Notes under the pieces: model-generated | Database searches by the model: none | The model's input: only the letters and a program-made list of their open reading frames with translations | What the model was told of the DNA's origin: nothing | Shown: positions 1-7,081 of the stretch, in pieces | How the letters are laid out: each line of letters opens with the position of its first letter | Position numbering within the stretch: position 1 is the stretch's first letter | Made by a program: the position numbers and the translations under genes | Assembly (NCBI GenBank): GCA_946479615.1 | Contig: CAMLGR010000137.1 | Location: 1 to 12,464 of the forward strand | Source of the DNA: an uncultured Bacteroidota bacterium | Lineage (GTDB): Bacteria; Bacteroidota; Bacteroidia; Chitinophagales; Chitinophagaceae | DNA length: 12,464 nt | Direction of reading: 5' to 3'

Positions 1-540
1 TATGTACCGGATGATGAAAAGAAAGCGATATTATCCTACGTACTGGAAAACAAAACCGGTCAACAAAAAGAATTTACAGGAGCTAAAGAACCGGCAGATA
101 CATTCCGGAATCTTCCTTATAATATGGTGGGTTATTATAAATTCCTCAGTCCTGAAGGGTATCCTGCGATTGGCCCACCCTGGGGAACCTTAACGGCGAT
201 TAATCTTAACACCGGCGAACATATCTGGAAAACACCATTGGGAGAATATCCTGAATTAAAAGCAAAGGGCATTCCAGCTACCGGCACAGAAAATTATGGA
301 AGTTCGGTGGTAACAGCAGGTGGCATTTTATTTATTGCTGCTGCCAGTGATGGCAAGCTAAGAGCTTTCAATAAACGAACAGGTAAATTATTATGGGAAT
401 ATGATCTGCCTGCACCCGGGTTTGCCACCCCATCTGTGTACCAGGTAAACGGGAAGCAATACCTTGTCATTGCCTGCGGCGGCGGGAAATTAGGAACGAG
501 GTCGGGAGATTCGTTTGTAGCGTTTACAGTAGAGAATTAA
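1..540 (+). CDS. PQQ-dependent (quinoprotein) dehydrogenase, C-terminal part
   Basis: The frame is open from the first base to the TAA at 538-540, so this is the last 179 residues of a gene that begins outside the window. The sequence is typical of the final blades of an eight-bladed PQQ beta-propeller: a PPWGTLTAINLNTGEHIWK stretch at residues 59-77, a GTENYGSS segment, then FNKRTGKLLWEYDLP and a closing GGGKLGTRSGD loop. The tryptophan-docking blade repeats (AINLNTGEHIWK, AFNKRTGKLLWE) are clear. The first ~20 residues (DDEKKAILSYVLE) look like the last helix of a cytochrome c domain, which in Bacteroidota members is often inserted in this protein. Such enzymes oxidise sugars or alcohols in the periplasm and pass electrons to the respiratory chain. 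The substrate cannot be told from this fragment. The stop codon is followed directly by a heptad repeat tract and a convergent gene. Confidence 0.9.
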   Translation, partial: YVPDDEKKAILSYVLENKTGQQKEFTGAKEPADTFRNLPYNMVGYYKFLSPEGYPAIGPPWGTLTAINLNTGEHIWKTPLGEYPELKAKGIPATGTENYGSSVVTAGGILFIAAASDGKLRAFNKRTGKLLWEYDLPAPGFATPSVYQVNGKQYLVIACGGGKLGTRSGDSFVAFTVEN

Positions 541-645
541 TTAAGAATTAAGAATGATGAATGATGAATACCGGAAAACTGATCATTCGTTATTGACTAT
601 TCATCATTCTTCATTCATAATTCATAATTCTTAATCACCATTCTC
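541..645. repeat. Heptad-phased inverted repeat, convergent junction (site A)
   Basis: The whole 105-nt gap between two stop codons can be cut into fifteen 7-nt units. Left units are of the types TTAAGAA (twice) and TGATGAA (twice). Right units are TCATTCT, TCATTCA, TAATTCA and TAATTCT. A perfect 12-bp stem pairs 559-570 (GAATGATGAATA) with 598-609, with a 27-nt loop, and looser pairing continues outward. It probably folds as a long hairpin in transcripts from either side and may act as a bidirectional terminator. No GC-rich stem followed by a T-run is present. Confidence 0.8.
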
Positions 646-2370
646 CTACAGTTTCATATCACCGATGATCGCCTTGATCTTCGCATCCAGTTCATCGTTC
701 ACTTTATCAAAGTTGGCGGCGCTATTTAATTTGGAATGAATGCTGAAATAGAATTTGATCTTGGGTTCAGTACCGCTTGGACGCGCCGATATGGTACTCC
801 CATCTGCCAGGATGAATTGCAAGACATTTGATTTGGGCAATTCTATCTTCCATTCCTTTCCTGTTTTCAGGTCCTTGCCTTTTTGCAGTTCATAATCCAG
901 CAATTGAGCAACATCCGATCCATTGATTGTTTTTGGCGGATTGCTGCGATAACTTTCCATCATCGCAGCAATTTGCTGCTGGCCATCCATTCCTTTTTTG
1001 GTAATGGAAATAAGATTTTCTTTATAGAATCCATACTGGATATACAGTTCCACCAATTTATCAAACAAGGTTTTGCCTTTCTGTTTTTCATAGGCAGCCA
1101 TTTCGCAAAGTAAGGCCACGGCGCTGACCGCATCTTTATCACGGATCTTATCCCCGATCATCAATCCAAAACTTTCTTCACCTCCTATTACATAGTTTTC
1201 TTTGCCTTCTTTTTCACGGATCATTTCAGCGATCCATTTAAATCCTGTCAGTACATTATAACAGGATACATTGTTGCCTTTCGCGATCTGGTTGATCATA
1301 CCCGTGGTTACAATGGTAGTAATCACCATATCGTTCGGTTGTGCCACGCCCTTTGTCTTTCTTGCTTCCATTACATAGTTAAAAGCAAGCACGGCAGTCT
1401 GGTTCCCATTCATCAACACCCATTCACCATGATTATTCTTAATACCGATCCCTACCCTGTCGGCATCCGGGTCGGTTCCCAGTAAGATGTCGGCATCGAG
1501 CTCCTTTGCATTTTTCAGGCCGATGCTCATGGTTTCCTTTTCTTCAGGGTTCGGATAACTGACCGTGGGAAAGTTACCATTGGGTTCGCTTTGTTCTTTT
1601 ACGATATGTACATTGGTAAATCCAAAACGCTTCAGTACTTCCGGCACCAGTGTAATACCCGTGCCATGAATCGGCGTGTACACGATCTTCAGGTCATGCT
1701 GTTTGGCAATGATATCGGGATATACGCTCAGGCTTTTCACCATCGCCATATAGGCTTCATCTATCTCTTTGCCAATGATCGTAATATTTTTTTCGCCGCC
1801 TGACCATTTTACATCATCCACGCTGGCGATCTTTTCCACCTCTTTGATCACGTTTTTATCGTGTGGCGGCACCAGTTGCCCGCCATCGTTCCAATAGGCT
1901 TTATAACCGTTGTATTCTTTCGGATTATGCGAAGCGGTACAAACCACTCCGCCCTGGCATTTCAGATGGCGGATAGCGAATGATAATTCAGGAGTAGGAC
2001 GAAGGCTTTCAAAAAGAAATACCTTAATGCCATTTGCGCCAAATACATTGGCGGTCGTCTCCGCAAAGAAACGGCTGTTATTGCGGCTATCATGTGCTAT
2101 TGCTACACGAACTTCCTGGTCCGGGAATGATTGTTTGAGATAATTGGCATAACCCTGTGTGGCCATTCCCACGGTATATTTATTCATGCGGTTAGTGCCT
2201 ACGCCCATGATTCCGCGAAGACCACCGGTACCAAACTCCAGGTTGCGGTAAAAAGCATCCGCCAGTTCATCCGGCTTTTCTTTCTGCAATCTCTTTATCT
2301 CATCTTTTGTAGCCTGGTCAAAACTTCCGTTAAGCCATGTATTTACTTTATCCTGAATCGCAGCATCCAT
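646..2370 (-). CDS. Phosphoglucomutase/phosphomannomutase (alpha-D-phosphohexomutase family)
   Basis: This 574-residue cytoplasmic enzyme interconverts hexose 1- and 6-phosphates through a bisphosphorylated intermediate, supplying glycolysis, glycogen and nucleotide-sugar synthesis. All four active-site elements of the family are present: the phosphoserine loop TASHNP with Ser147, the Mg-binding loop DPDADR (Asp300, 302, 304), the sugar-specificity loop GGEESFG (396-402) and the phosphate-binding loop RPSGTEPK (530-537). Length matches the bacterial PgcA/ManB-like phospho-sugar mutase group of about 570-600 residues. The ATG at 2370 is chosen because the N-terminus (helix, then LEFGTGGLRG at 44-53) begins as expected for the family. 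There is no strong Shine-Dalgarno sequence, as is usual in this phylum. It is transcribed alone, divergent from the DUF2279 gene and convergent with the PQQ dehydrogenase. Glucose versus mannose preference is not resolvable here. Confidence 0.96.
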   Translation of the reverse strand: MDAAIQDKVNTWLNGSFDQATKDEIKRLQKEKPDELADAFYRNLEFGTGGLRGIMGVGTNRMNKYTVGMATQGYANYLKQSFPDQEVRVAIAHDSRNNSRFFAETTANVFGANGIKVFLFESLRPTPELSFAIRHLKCQGGVVCTASHNPKEYNGYKAYWNDGGQLVPPHDKNVIKEVEKIASVDDVKWSGGEKNITIIGKEIDEAYMAMVKSLSVYPDIIAKQHDLKIVYTPIHGTGITLVPEVLKRFGFTNVHIVKEQSEPNGNFPTVSYPNPEEKETMSIGLKNAKELDADILLGTDPDADRVGIGIKNNHGEWVLMNGNQTAVLAFNYVMEARKTKGVAQPNDMVITTIVTTGMINQIAKGNNVSCYNVLTGFKWIAEMIREKEGKENYVIGGEESFGLMIGDKIRDKDAVSAVALLCEMAAYEKQKGKTLFDKLVELYIQYGFYKENLISITKKGMDGQQQIAAMMESYRSNPPKTINGSDVAQLLDYELQKGKDLKTGKEWKIELPKSNVLQFILADGSTISARPSGTEPKIKFYFSIHSKLNSAANFDKVNDELDAKIKAIIGDMKL

Positions 2371-2401
2371 AAAATCAAAATTTAACGTTAATTATGAGCC
2401 T

Positions 2402-2429
2402 GAAAGTTATTGAATTTTACCTTTTCAAA
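2402..2429 (-). promoter_or_regulatory. Candidate promoter of the phosphohexomutase gene
   Basis: On the minus strand a TTTG (2429-2426) is followed after 16 nt by TAACTTTC (2409-2402), close to the Bacteroidota TTTG/TAnnTTTG pattern. It would give a leader of about 25 nt before the ATG at 2370. The last base of the -7 box and the slightly short spacing are deviations. Confidence 0.3.
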
Positions 2430-2449
2430 CTGAAAAGAAGAGCAAAACG

Positions 2450-2457
2450 TATTTTTG
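2450..2457 (+). promoter_or_regulatory. Candidate -7 box of the DUF2279 gene
   Basis: TATTTTTG fits the Bacteroidota -7 consensus TAnnTTTG and lies 22 nt before the GTG at 2480. The only candidate -33 element is a weak TTTTC about 24 nt upstream. Confidence 0.3.
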
Positions 2458-2479
2458 TTACAAATAATCTTAGCTGCCA

Positions 2480-3646
2480 GTGTCCTTTTTTACAAAGCCT
2501 TCTACTTATTTATGGTGTCCAAAGATCTTTTTCGTACTGCTGATGCTATGTACAGGCGCTGATTCATTTGCCCAGGATTCAATTCCCCCCGGAATAAAGA
2601 CGTATATAACAAGCCATTCAAAAAGCCCTCCTGGTTACTATTATTCCAGCGAATACCTGGTACTGAAACAAAGTGAACTGGCTTCTTTCAGTCATAATTA
2701 TTTTACAGGTGATACGACGGTTTCCGAAGAAACAAAAGCTATTCAACAGCAGCAGCGCGAATTCCTCGACCGGCATAGCAAAGATTCGATTCTCCCAAAA
2801 AAGAATACCAGCCGCTTGTGGCTGATCGGTGGTTTGAATACGATCGGGTATGGCGGCACACTGATCATTCTCAATAATACCTGGTATAAAAATTATGCCC
2901 ATACTTCTTTCCAGACATTTGACGACCATAAAGAATGGTTGCAGGTGGATAAACTGGGTCATGCCTGGACTGCTTATAATACAGGGAAAGCCTCTGCCGC
3001 TATGTGGGAATGGGCAGGATTGCCGCATAAGAAAGCAGTGCTGGTTGGCGGGTTGAGTGGTTTTGCTTTTTTAACAGGCATTGAATTTCTCGACGCGCAT
3101 TCTGCCAAATGGGGCTGGAGCTGGAGTGATATTGGCGCTAATATAACAGGATCGGGGCTGTTTATGGGACAGGAGTTTCTATGGAACGAACAACGGATCC
3201 AGTATAAATTCTCCTTTCATAAGAATACCTATGGCGATCCGATGCTGGAAAAACGCGCAGATGACCTGTTTGGGAAAACCTGGTATGAAAGAATGCTGAA
3301 GGATTATAATGCACAGGCTTATTGGTTCAGCGTTAATATCAAATCATTTTTTCCTTCCGGTAACTGGCCGGCCTGGTTGAATATTGCTGTAGGATACGGC
3401 GCAGATGGTATGTACGGCGGATTTGAAAATAAATGGACAGACAACCTGGGCAATGATATAACGAGATATGATATCAACAGAACAAGACAGTTCTACCTCT
3501 CTCCTGATATTGATTTTACAAAGATCAAAACCAAAAGCAAATTCCTGAAAACCGCTTTCTCTTTTTTGAATTCTTTTAAATGCCCTGCGCCGGCTCTGAT
3601 GCTGAACCCGAAGGGGAAATGGAAGATGTATGCGGTGTATTTTTAA
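2480..3646 (+). CDS. Exported DUF2279 family protein
   Basis: A 388-residue protein with an N-terminal signal peptide: a hydrophobic core at residues 16-25 (IFFVLLMLCT) and a likely cleavage after DSFA (residue 31). The core holds the DUF2279 hallmarks: DKLGHAWTAYNTGK (157-170), a GGLSGFAFLTGIEFLDAHSAKWGWS-type block at 190-214 and DIGANITGSGLF (217-228). The C-terminal part (YLSPDIDFTKI near 339-349, then a PAPALML motif) is the usual Bacteroidota extension of the family. DKxGH-type proteins are distantly related to the YfiM lipoprotein group. The function is unknown and an envelope location is inferred from the signal peptide. The GTG start is chosen because it is the only in-frame start that gives a full signal peptide; the next in-frame ATG falls inside the hydrophobic segment. 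Its stop is followed at once by a heptad palindrome. Confidence 0.88.
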   Translation: MSFFTKPSTYLWCPKIFFVLLMLCTGADSFAQDSIPPGIKTYITSHSKSPPGYYYSSEYLVLKQSELASFSHNYFTGDTTVSEETKAIQQQQREFLDRHSKDSILPKKNTSRLWLIGGLNTIGYGGTLIILNNTWYKNYAHTSFQTFDDHKEWLQVDKLGHAWTAYNTGKASAAMWEWAGLPHKKAVLVGGLSGFAFLTGIEFLDAHSAKWGWSWSDIGANITGSGLFMGQEFLWNEQRIQYKFSFHKNTYGDPMLEKRADDLFGKTWYERMLKDYNAQAYWFSVNIKSFFPSGNWPAWLNIAVGYGADGMYGGFENKWTDNLGNDITRYDINRTRQFYLSPDIDFTKIKTKSKFLKTAFSFLNSFKCPAPALMLNPKGKWKMYAVYF

Positions 3647-3709
3647 TTCTAATTCATAATTCTTAATTCATAATTATGAATTAAGAATTATGAATTATGA
3701 ATTATGAAT
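3647..3709. repeat. Heptad tract forming a 48-bp perfect palindrome (site B)
   Basis: Nine consecutive 7-nt units run from the base after the stop codon. The left units are TTCTAAT, TCATAAT and TCTTAAT; the right units are TATGAAT and TAAGAAT. Positions 3650-3697 are a perfect 48-bp palindrome with 24-bp arms and its centre between 3673 and 3674. I checked every pair outward; the first mismatch is 3649/3698. It could extrude as a cruciform or fold into a loop-less RNA hairpin, and probably ends transcription from both convergent genes. Confidence 0.9.
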
Positions 3710-3720
3710 GGGAGTATAAT

Positions 3721-3741
3721 CTAACACCTAACATCTAAACC
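3721..3741. repeat. Second, unrelated heptad run (CTAACAC type) next to a stop codon
   Basis: Three units, CTAACAC, CTAACAT and CTAAACC, run up to the stop of the phosphoribosyltransferase gene. The stop itself (CTA at 3742-3744 on the plus strand, TAG on the coding strand) is in phase with the CTA that begins each unit. There is no inverted partner nearby. Confidence 0.55.
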
Positions 3742-4242
3742 CTATTTCATATACGCTCCTATCACATGCTCGTCATCCACTTCCACATAAATATGTTCCT
3801 GTAAAGTAGTAGCGATGGAAATGCCTACATAATCAGGACGCACAGGAAATGAATTATGACTGCGCTCGATCAGTACCAGGGTTTGAATTTTTTTGGGGTA
3901 AAATGCCAGGAAAGGTTTTAAAGCATATAACAATGTCTTACCGCTATTGGCAACATCATCGATAACGATCACTACTTTTTCGTTGAAATCGATTTCTTTA
4001 CTAAGCGTAATCTCGCCCGGCTTTTTTTTATCGAGGGAGATGCTGATCAGTTCGGTAGGAACGGGACTTATTTCCGCGATCAGTTTTTGAATATTTTTTG
4101 CCACGATGCTTCCGCTTTCACGGATACCGGCCAAAATGAGCAATTTTTCTTCGGAATTATTCTCGACAACCTGGAGAGCCATTCGTCGGAGTTTTTTCCC
4201 GGCCACAGACTGGTCGAGAATGTAATTTTTCGCAGCAGACAT
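3742..4242 (-). CDS. PyrR-like phosphoribosyltransferase
   Basis: A 166-residue type I phosphoribosyltransferase. The PRPP-binding loop VVIVIDDVANSGKTL (90-104) has the paired acidic residues Asp95-Asp96. An AGIRESGSIVA segment (38-48) corresponds to the pyrophosphate loop region, and IERSHNSFPVRPDYVG (125-140) matches the PyrR-type LIDRGHRELPIRxDYVG motif. PyrR proteins bind pyr mRNA or act as uracil phosphoribosyltransferases, but no pyrimidine gene is nearby, so the role here is uncertain. The ATG at 4242 is chosen because the family-like sequence starts there. The frame stays open to an upstream ATG at 4647, but that extension lies antisense inside the neighbouring Fe-S protein gene and has no family resemblance. 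The gene is divergent from 4313-5638 with a 70-nt gap. Confidence 0.85.
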   Translation of the reverse strand: MSAAKNYILDQSVAGKKLRRMALQVVENNSEEKLLILAGIRESGSIVAKNIQKLIAEISPVPTELISISLDKKKPGEITLSKEIDFNEKVVIVIDDVANSGKTLLYALKPFLAFYPKKIQTLVLIERSHNSFPVRPDYVGISIATTLQEHIYVEVDDEHVIGAYMK

Positions 4243-4251
4243 AATGAGGAT

Positions 4252-4281
4252 AAAATTTAATCTTTTAATGGCTTGAACAAA
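4252..4281 (-). promoter_or_regulatory. Candidate promoter of the phosphoribosyltransferase gene
   Basis: On the minus strand TTTG (4281-4278), an 18-nt spacer and TAAATTTT (4259-4252) approximate the Bacteroidota TTTG/TAnnTTTG promoter with only the last base off. The leader would be very short, ending at the ATG at 4242. Confidence 0.35.
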
Positions 4282-4312
4282 CCGTAAATTAGCAATTGTA
4301 TTCAAAACCTCT

Positions 4313-5638
4313 ATGCAAATAGCACAACAAATTTTATTTATTCTGATCGGCGGGCTTGCCATCGGCCTGTTTACCTTTAAAATAAAACAGATCGTTCGTA
4401 ATATCCGCCTCGGGCGGGACGAAGAAATAAGGGATAACCCCCAACTCCGCTGGAAAAATGTGCTGTTGCTGGCTTTCGGGCAAAAGAAAATGTTTCGCAA
4501 CCCCCTGGTGGCGGTCCTGCATTTTTTTGTGTATGCCGGGTTTATTATCATCAATATTGAAGTACTGGAAATTGTACTCGATGGCATTTTCGGCACCCAT
4601 CGTTTGTTTGCGGCACCGTTGGGTAGTTTGTACACATTCCTGATCAATTCCTTTGAGGTGCTGGCCCTGCTGGTGTTATTGGGCTGTGCTATCTTTTTTA
4701 TCCGCCGGAATGTTATCCGTTTGAAACGCTTTATCAGTAAAGATCTCGACGGATGGCCACGCAGCGATGCGAATTATATCCTGATCACCGAGATCGTGCT
4801 GATGACGCTGTTCCTGTTCCTGAATGCCAGCGATACCTTATTACAGGCAAGAGGGGTTGAACATTACTCTTCCCATCTTACCGGTAATTTTGTTTTTTCC
4901 CAATACCTGCATCCTGTATTAAATGGTGTCAGCAACAGCGGACTTGAAATGATCGAACGCGGCTGCTGGTGGCTGCATATCGCCGGTATTTTTGTTTTTT
5001 TAAATTACCTCCCTTATTCCAAGCATCTTCATATTATCCTGGCTTTTCCCAATGCCTATTATGCGCGGCTGAAGCCGATGGGTGAAATGGAAAATATGCT
5101 ATCTGTACAAAATGAGGTCCTGTATGCGATGCAACCCGAACTGGCCCCTGTGGCGGCAGCTACGGATGCACACAAAAAATTCGGGGCCAAAGATGTAACA
5201 GATCTTAGCTGGAAAAATGTACTGGATGCGTATAGCTGTACAGAATGCGGTCGTTGTACGGCTGCCTGCCCGGCGAATATTACCGGTAAATTATTATCTC
5301 CCCGCAAGATCATGATGGATACCCGTGACCGCGCAGAAGCGATCGGGAAGAATATCAATGCCAATAAAGAATTTAAAGAAGATGGCAAAACACTTTTGCA
5401 CGATTATATTTCGGTAGAAGAATTACGTGCCTGCACTACCTGCAATGCCTGTGTACAGGAATGCCCTGTCAGTATCAATCCGCTCGATATCATTTTACAG
5501 CTCCGCCGCTATCTTGTCATGGAAGAAAGCAATGCCCCGCAGGAATGGAATGGTATGTTCAGCAATGTAGAAAACAACTTTGCTCCCTGGAAGTTTTCGC
5601 CGGATGAGCGCGATAAATGGGCGGAAGAGATGAAATAA
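4313..5638 (+). CDS. Membrane-bound protein with NarI-like domain and two [4Fe-4S] motifs (HdrC/FadF-like)
   Basis: A 441-residue integral membrane electron-transfer protein. Hydrophobic segments lie at about 5-24, 65-86, 107-129, 155-171 and 219-242. His70, His222, His238 and His240 lie in or beside them and could bind heme b as in NarI-type domains. The C-terminal soluble part carries two ferredoxin motifs, CTECGRCTAACP (Cys309, 312, 315, 319) and CTTCNACVQECP (Cys374, 377, 380, 384), each followed by Pro. It therefore matches the membrane and ferredoxin half of FadF/EMO-type ETF:menaquinone oxidoreductases; the CCG half is encoded at 8348-9127. The inferred role is passing electrons from a soluble donor, possibly ETF from fatty-acid oxidation, to the quinone pool. 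The ATG at 4313 starts just before the first membrane segment. A weak -7-like TAAATTAG lies at 4285-4292. The donor partner is not visible in this window. Confidence 0.85.
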   Translation: MQIAQQILFILIGGLAIGLFTFKIKQIVRNIRLGRDEEIRDNPQLRWKNVLLLAFGQKKMFRNPLVAVLHFFVYAGFIIINIEVLEIVLDGIFGTHRLFAAPLGSLYTFLINSFEVLALLVLLGCAIFFIRRNVIRLKRFISKDLDGWPRSDANYILITEIVLMTLFLFLNASDTLLQARGVEHYSSHLTGNFVFSQYLHPVLNGVSNSGLEMIERGCWWLHIAGIFVFLNYLPYSKHLHIILAFPNAYYARLKPMGEMENMLSVQNEVLYAMQPELAPVAAATDAHKKFGAKDVTDLSWKNVLDAYSCTECGRCTAACPANITGKLLSPRKIMMDTRDRAEAIGKNINANKEFKEDGKTLLHDYISVEELRACTTCNACVQECPVSINPLDIILQLRRYLVMEESNAPQEWNGMFSNVENNFAPWKFSPDERDKWAEEMK

Positions 5639-5775
5639 GAAATGAAAAATAAGGAATAAGGAATGAGAAAATAAATGTAAAATGTAGAACCGCAAAATGT
5701 AAAATATAAAAGGGGTTTCCGATTAACAGACACCCCTTTCTCATTTCTAATTCCTTATTTCTTATTCCTTATTTT
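5636..5775. repeat. Twenty-unit heptad tract with nested inverted repeats (site C)
   Basis: From the TAA at 5636 to the base before the opposite stop at 5776, the 140 nt divide into twenty 7-nt units. On the left they are TAAGGAA, TGAGAAA and TAAAATG types. On the right they are TTATTCC, TTATTTC, TCATTTC and TAATTCC types. Perfect arms pair 5646-5660 with 5761-5775 (15 bp) and 5662-5670 with 5737-5745 (9 bp), enclosing a GC-richer hairpin. The tract includes the stop codon of the upstream gene and abuts the stop of the convergent DinB gene. Confidence 0.85.
5709..5739. terminator. Hairpin terminator inside heptad site C
   Basis: AAAGGGGT (5709-5716) pairs with ACCCCTTT (5732-5739) around a 15-nt loop. 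The stem is A-flanked on one side and T-flanked on the other, so it could serve both convergent genes, although the downstream T-run is interrupted by C. Confidence 0.55.
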
Positions 5776-6270
5776 CTATCTTTCATCCGCACTCGGTCCA
5801 TACATTCCCGGCACCGGCACGTCCAGCAAACGCAGATAGACCGATAACTGCCCGCGGTGATGATAAAGATGGCTGAAGGCCCAGCCACGCAGCGCCGCTT
5901 TTTTAGGTGTTTGAAACGCCACCTGCTCTCCTCTTTTTACTGTCCATAATTTCTCCAGGTCCGCATCGGATGCTTTTTCAAGCGCAGCAATACTATTATC
6001 AAGATTCGTTTGATAAATGCTTATCAGTTCTTCCTGTGAAGCCGCTGTACGCGGGTTGAAAGGATGCGCCAAAAAATCATACACATCATTGGCAAGCATC
6101 TCGGTGATCCAATGAGGAACTTCGGCGATATGTGTAGCCAACCTGCCTATTGACATTGATTTTGCATGCGGTTTCCAGTTTTTTTGATCCAGCGGTACTT
6201 TTTCAAGTATTTTTTTGGTAAGTGTCGCTTCGTGTTTCAGTTCAGCAATGAATGCTTCTTTAATGGCCAT
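5776..6270 (-). CDS. DinB/YfiT-family metal-dependent protein
   Basis: A 164-residue four-helix-bundle protein of the DinB superfamily. The metal-binding histidine triad is recognisable as His47 in GRLATHI and His134 and His138 in the C-terminal HLYHHRGQ helix (HxxxH). The PGMYGPS end near 154-160 is common in Bacteroidota members. Relatives include bacillithiol and mycothiol S-transferases, but many members have no known substrate and I cannot assign one. It starts with ATG 9 nt after the stop of the LysE-type transporter gene, so it is probably the last gene of a minus-strand operon with that gene and the ATP-grasp gene. Its TAG stop directly borders heptad site C. Confidence 0.88.
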   Translation of the reverse strand: MAIKEAFIAELKHEATLTKKILEKVPLDQKNWKPHAKSMSIGRLATHIAEVPHWITEMLANDVYDFLAHPFNPRTAASQEELISIYQTNLDNSIAALEKASDADLEKLWTVKRGEQVAFQTPKKAALRGWAFSHLYHHRGQLSVYLRLLDVPVPGMYGPSADER

Positions 6271-6279
6271 ACTTATTTT

Positions 6280-7011
6280 TTAAGTGGATGATGAATCTTT
6301 GGATTTATGTTTATCAAAACGATCTACCTGGTGACCGATACGATCCGCCAGTTCTTCGGGATGTTCTATCTGGTGAGCTGCGTCTTTTTTTTTGAATATA
6401 CGCCATAATTGTATGATCGCAGTAATGGCAAAAATGCCTCCTATCACCCAATTCAAAACGTGTTGGTTGTTACTGATCTTGCTGGCGATCAGCAATCCAC
6501 CGAAGATGAAGACACAGTTGCCGATAAAAGTGCCCAGGCCGATGCCAATGATATAGGTATTATAATGATCCTTTCGCGGAAGCAATACTTTTTTTGTAAA
6601 TAACACCGTGCTCCAGCCAAACCAGAAGGGAATCTGCACCGGGTTAACGGCACTCATCACCAAACCCAGTACAAATCTTGGCAGCGTACTGCTCAAAATG
6701 ATATTCTTTTGTACCGAAGGATGCATGGCTGCATAGAAACTGGAGATCGCAAGCGCCAGTACGATCCCGAGCGTGACCCATTCCAGCGCCCGGAAGATCT
6801 TTTCCTGTTTTCTCACCCAATCCATAGCCACCAGCGAAAGCCGTACATAAATGATCTCTGTTAATAAAGAACCTGCTGAAAATAACATCGCTGGAGTGAT
6901 CCCATCGCTGATGGATATTTGCATCGCAGCAATATTCAGGGTTCCCAATGGCAATGAACCAAGGAAACTAACGAGCATGCCGGTAAAAAAAATGCGGATC
7001 AATGGATGCAT
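6280..7011 (-). CDS. LysE/RhtB-type transporter
   Basis: A 243-residue membrane protein with about six hydrophobic segments (approximately 8-30, 38-60, 75-95, 108-128, 150-176 and 186-204) and a charged cytoplasmic tail rich in Lys, Asp and Ser. The N-terminal SLPLGTLN segment (19-26) and the mid-protein SAVNPVQIPFW (120-130) match the small-residue and Asn-Pro motifs of LysE exporters of amino acids and related solutes. The substrate is unknown. The ATG at 7011 is chosen because the family sequence begins there. An in-frame ATG at 7098 would add 29 residues, but it overlaps the end of the ATP-grasp gene and the extra residues are translated heptad repeat. It sits 70 nt after the ATP-grasp stop and 9 nt before the DinB start. 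Confidence 0.82.
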   Translation of the reverse strand: MHPLIRIFFTGMLVSFLGSLPLGTLNIAAMQISISDGITPAMLFSAGSLLTEIIYVRLSLVAMDWVRKQEKIFRALEWVTLGIVLALAISSFYAAMHPSVQKNIILSSTLPRFVLGLVMSAVNPVQIPFWFGWSTVLFTKKVLLPRKDHYNTYIIGIGLGTFIGNCVFIFGGLLIASKISNNQHVLNWVIGGIFAITAIIQLWRIFKKKDAAHQIEHPEELADRIGHQVDRFDKHKSKDSSST

Positions 7012-7042
7012 GAGTGCGAAAATAGTATGTTCCGGCGAAAGA

Positions 7043-7077
7043 GAGAGCAGTTGGCAATGGGCAGTTGGCAGTTGCAC
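7043..7077. repeat. Short heptad tract in a tandem gene gap (site D)
   Basis: Five units, GAGAGCA, GTTGGCA, ATGGGCA, GTTGGCA and GTTGCAC, lie in phase between the ATP-grasp stop and the LysE start. There is no inverted partner. On neither strand do the core units contain a stop triplet, which keeps the upstream reading frame open and invites a false N-terminal extension of the transporter. Confidence 0.75.
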
Positions 7078-7081
7078 ACTA

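Noticed and set aside
883..2385. Several short plus-strand open frames inside the phosphohexomutase gene
   Set aside because: All are antisense shadows of a strongly supported enzyme gene.
2618..3028. A 136-codon minus-strand open frame
   Set aside because: It is antisense within the DUF2279 gene and has no protein-family features.
4243..4647. N-terminal extension of the phosphoribosyltransferase to an ATG at 4647
   Set aside because: It would overlap the start of the Fe-S membrane gene on the other strand, and the extra 135 residues have no family likeness.
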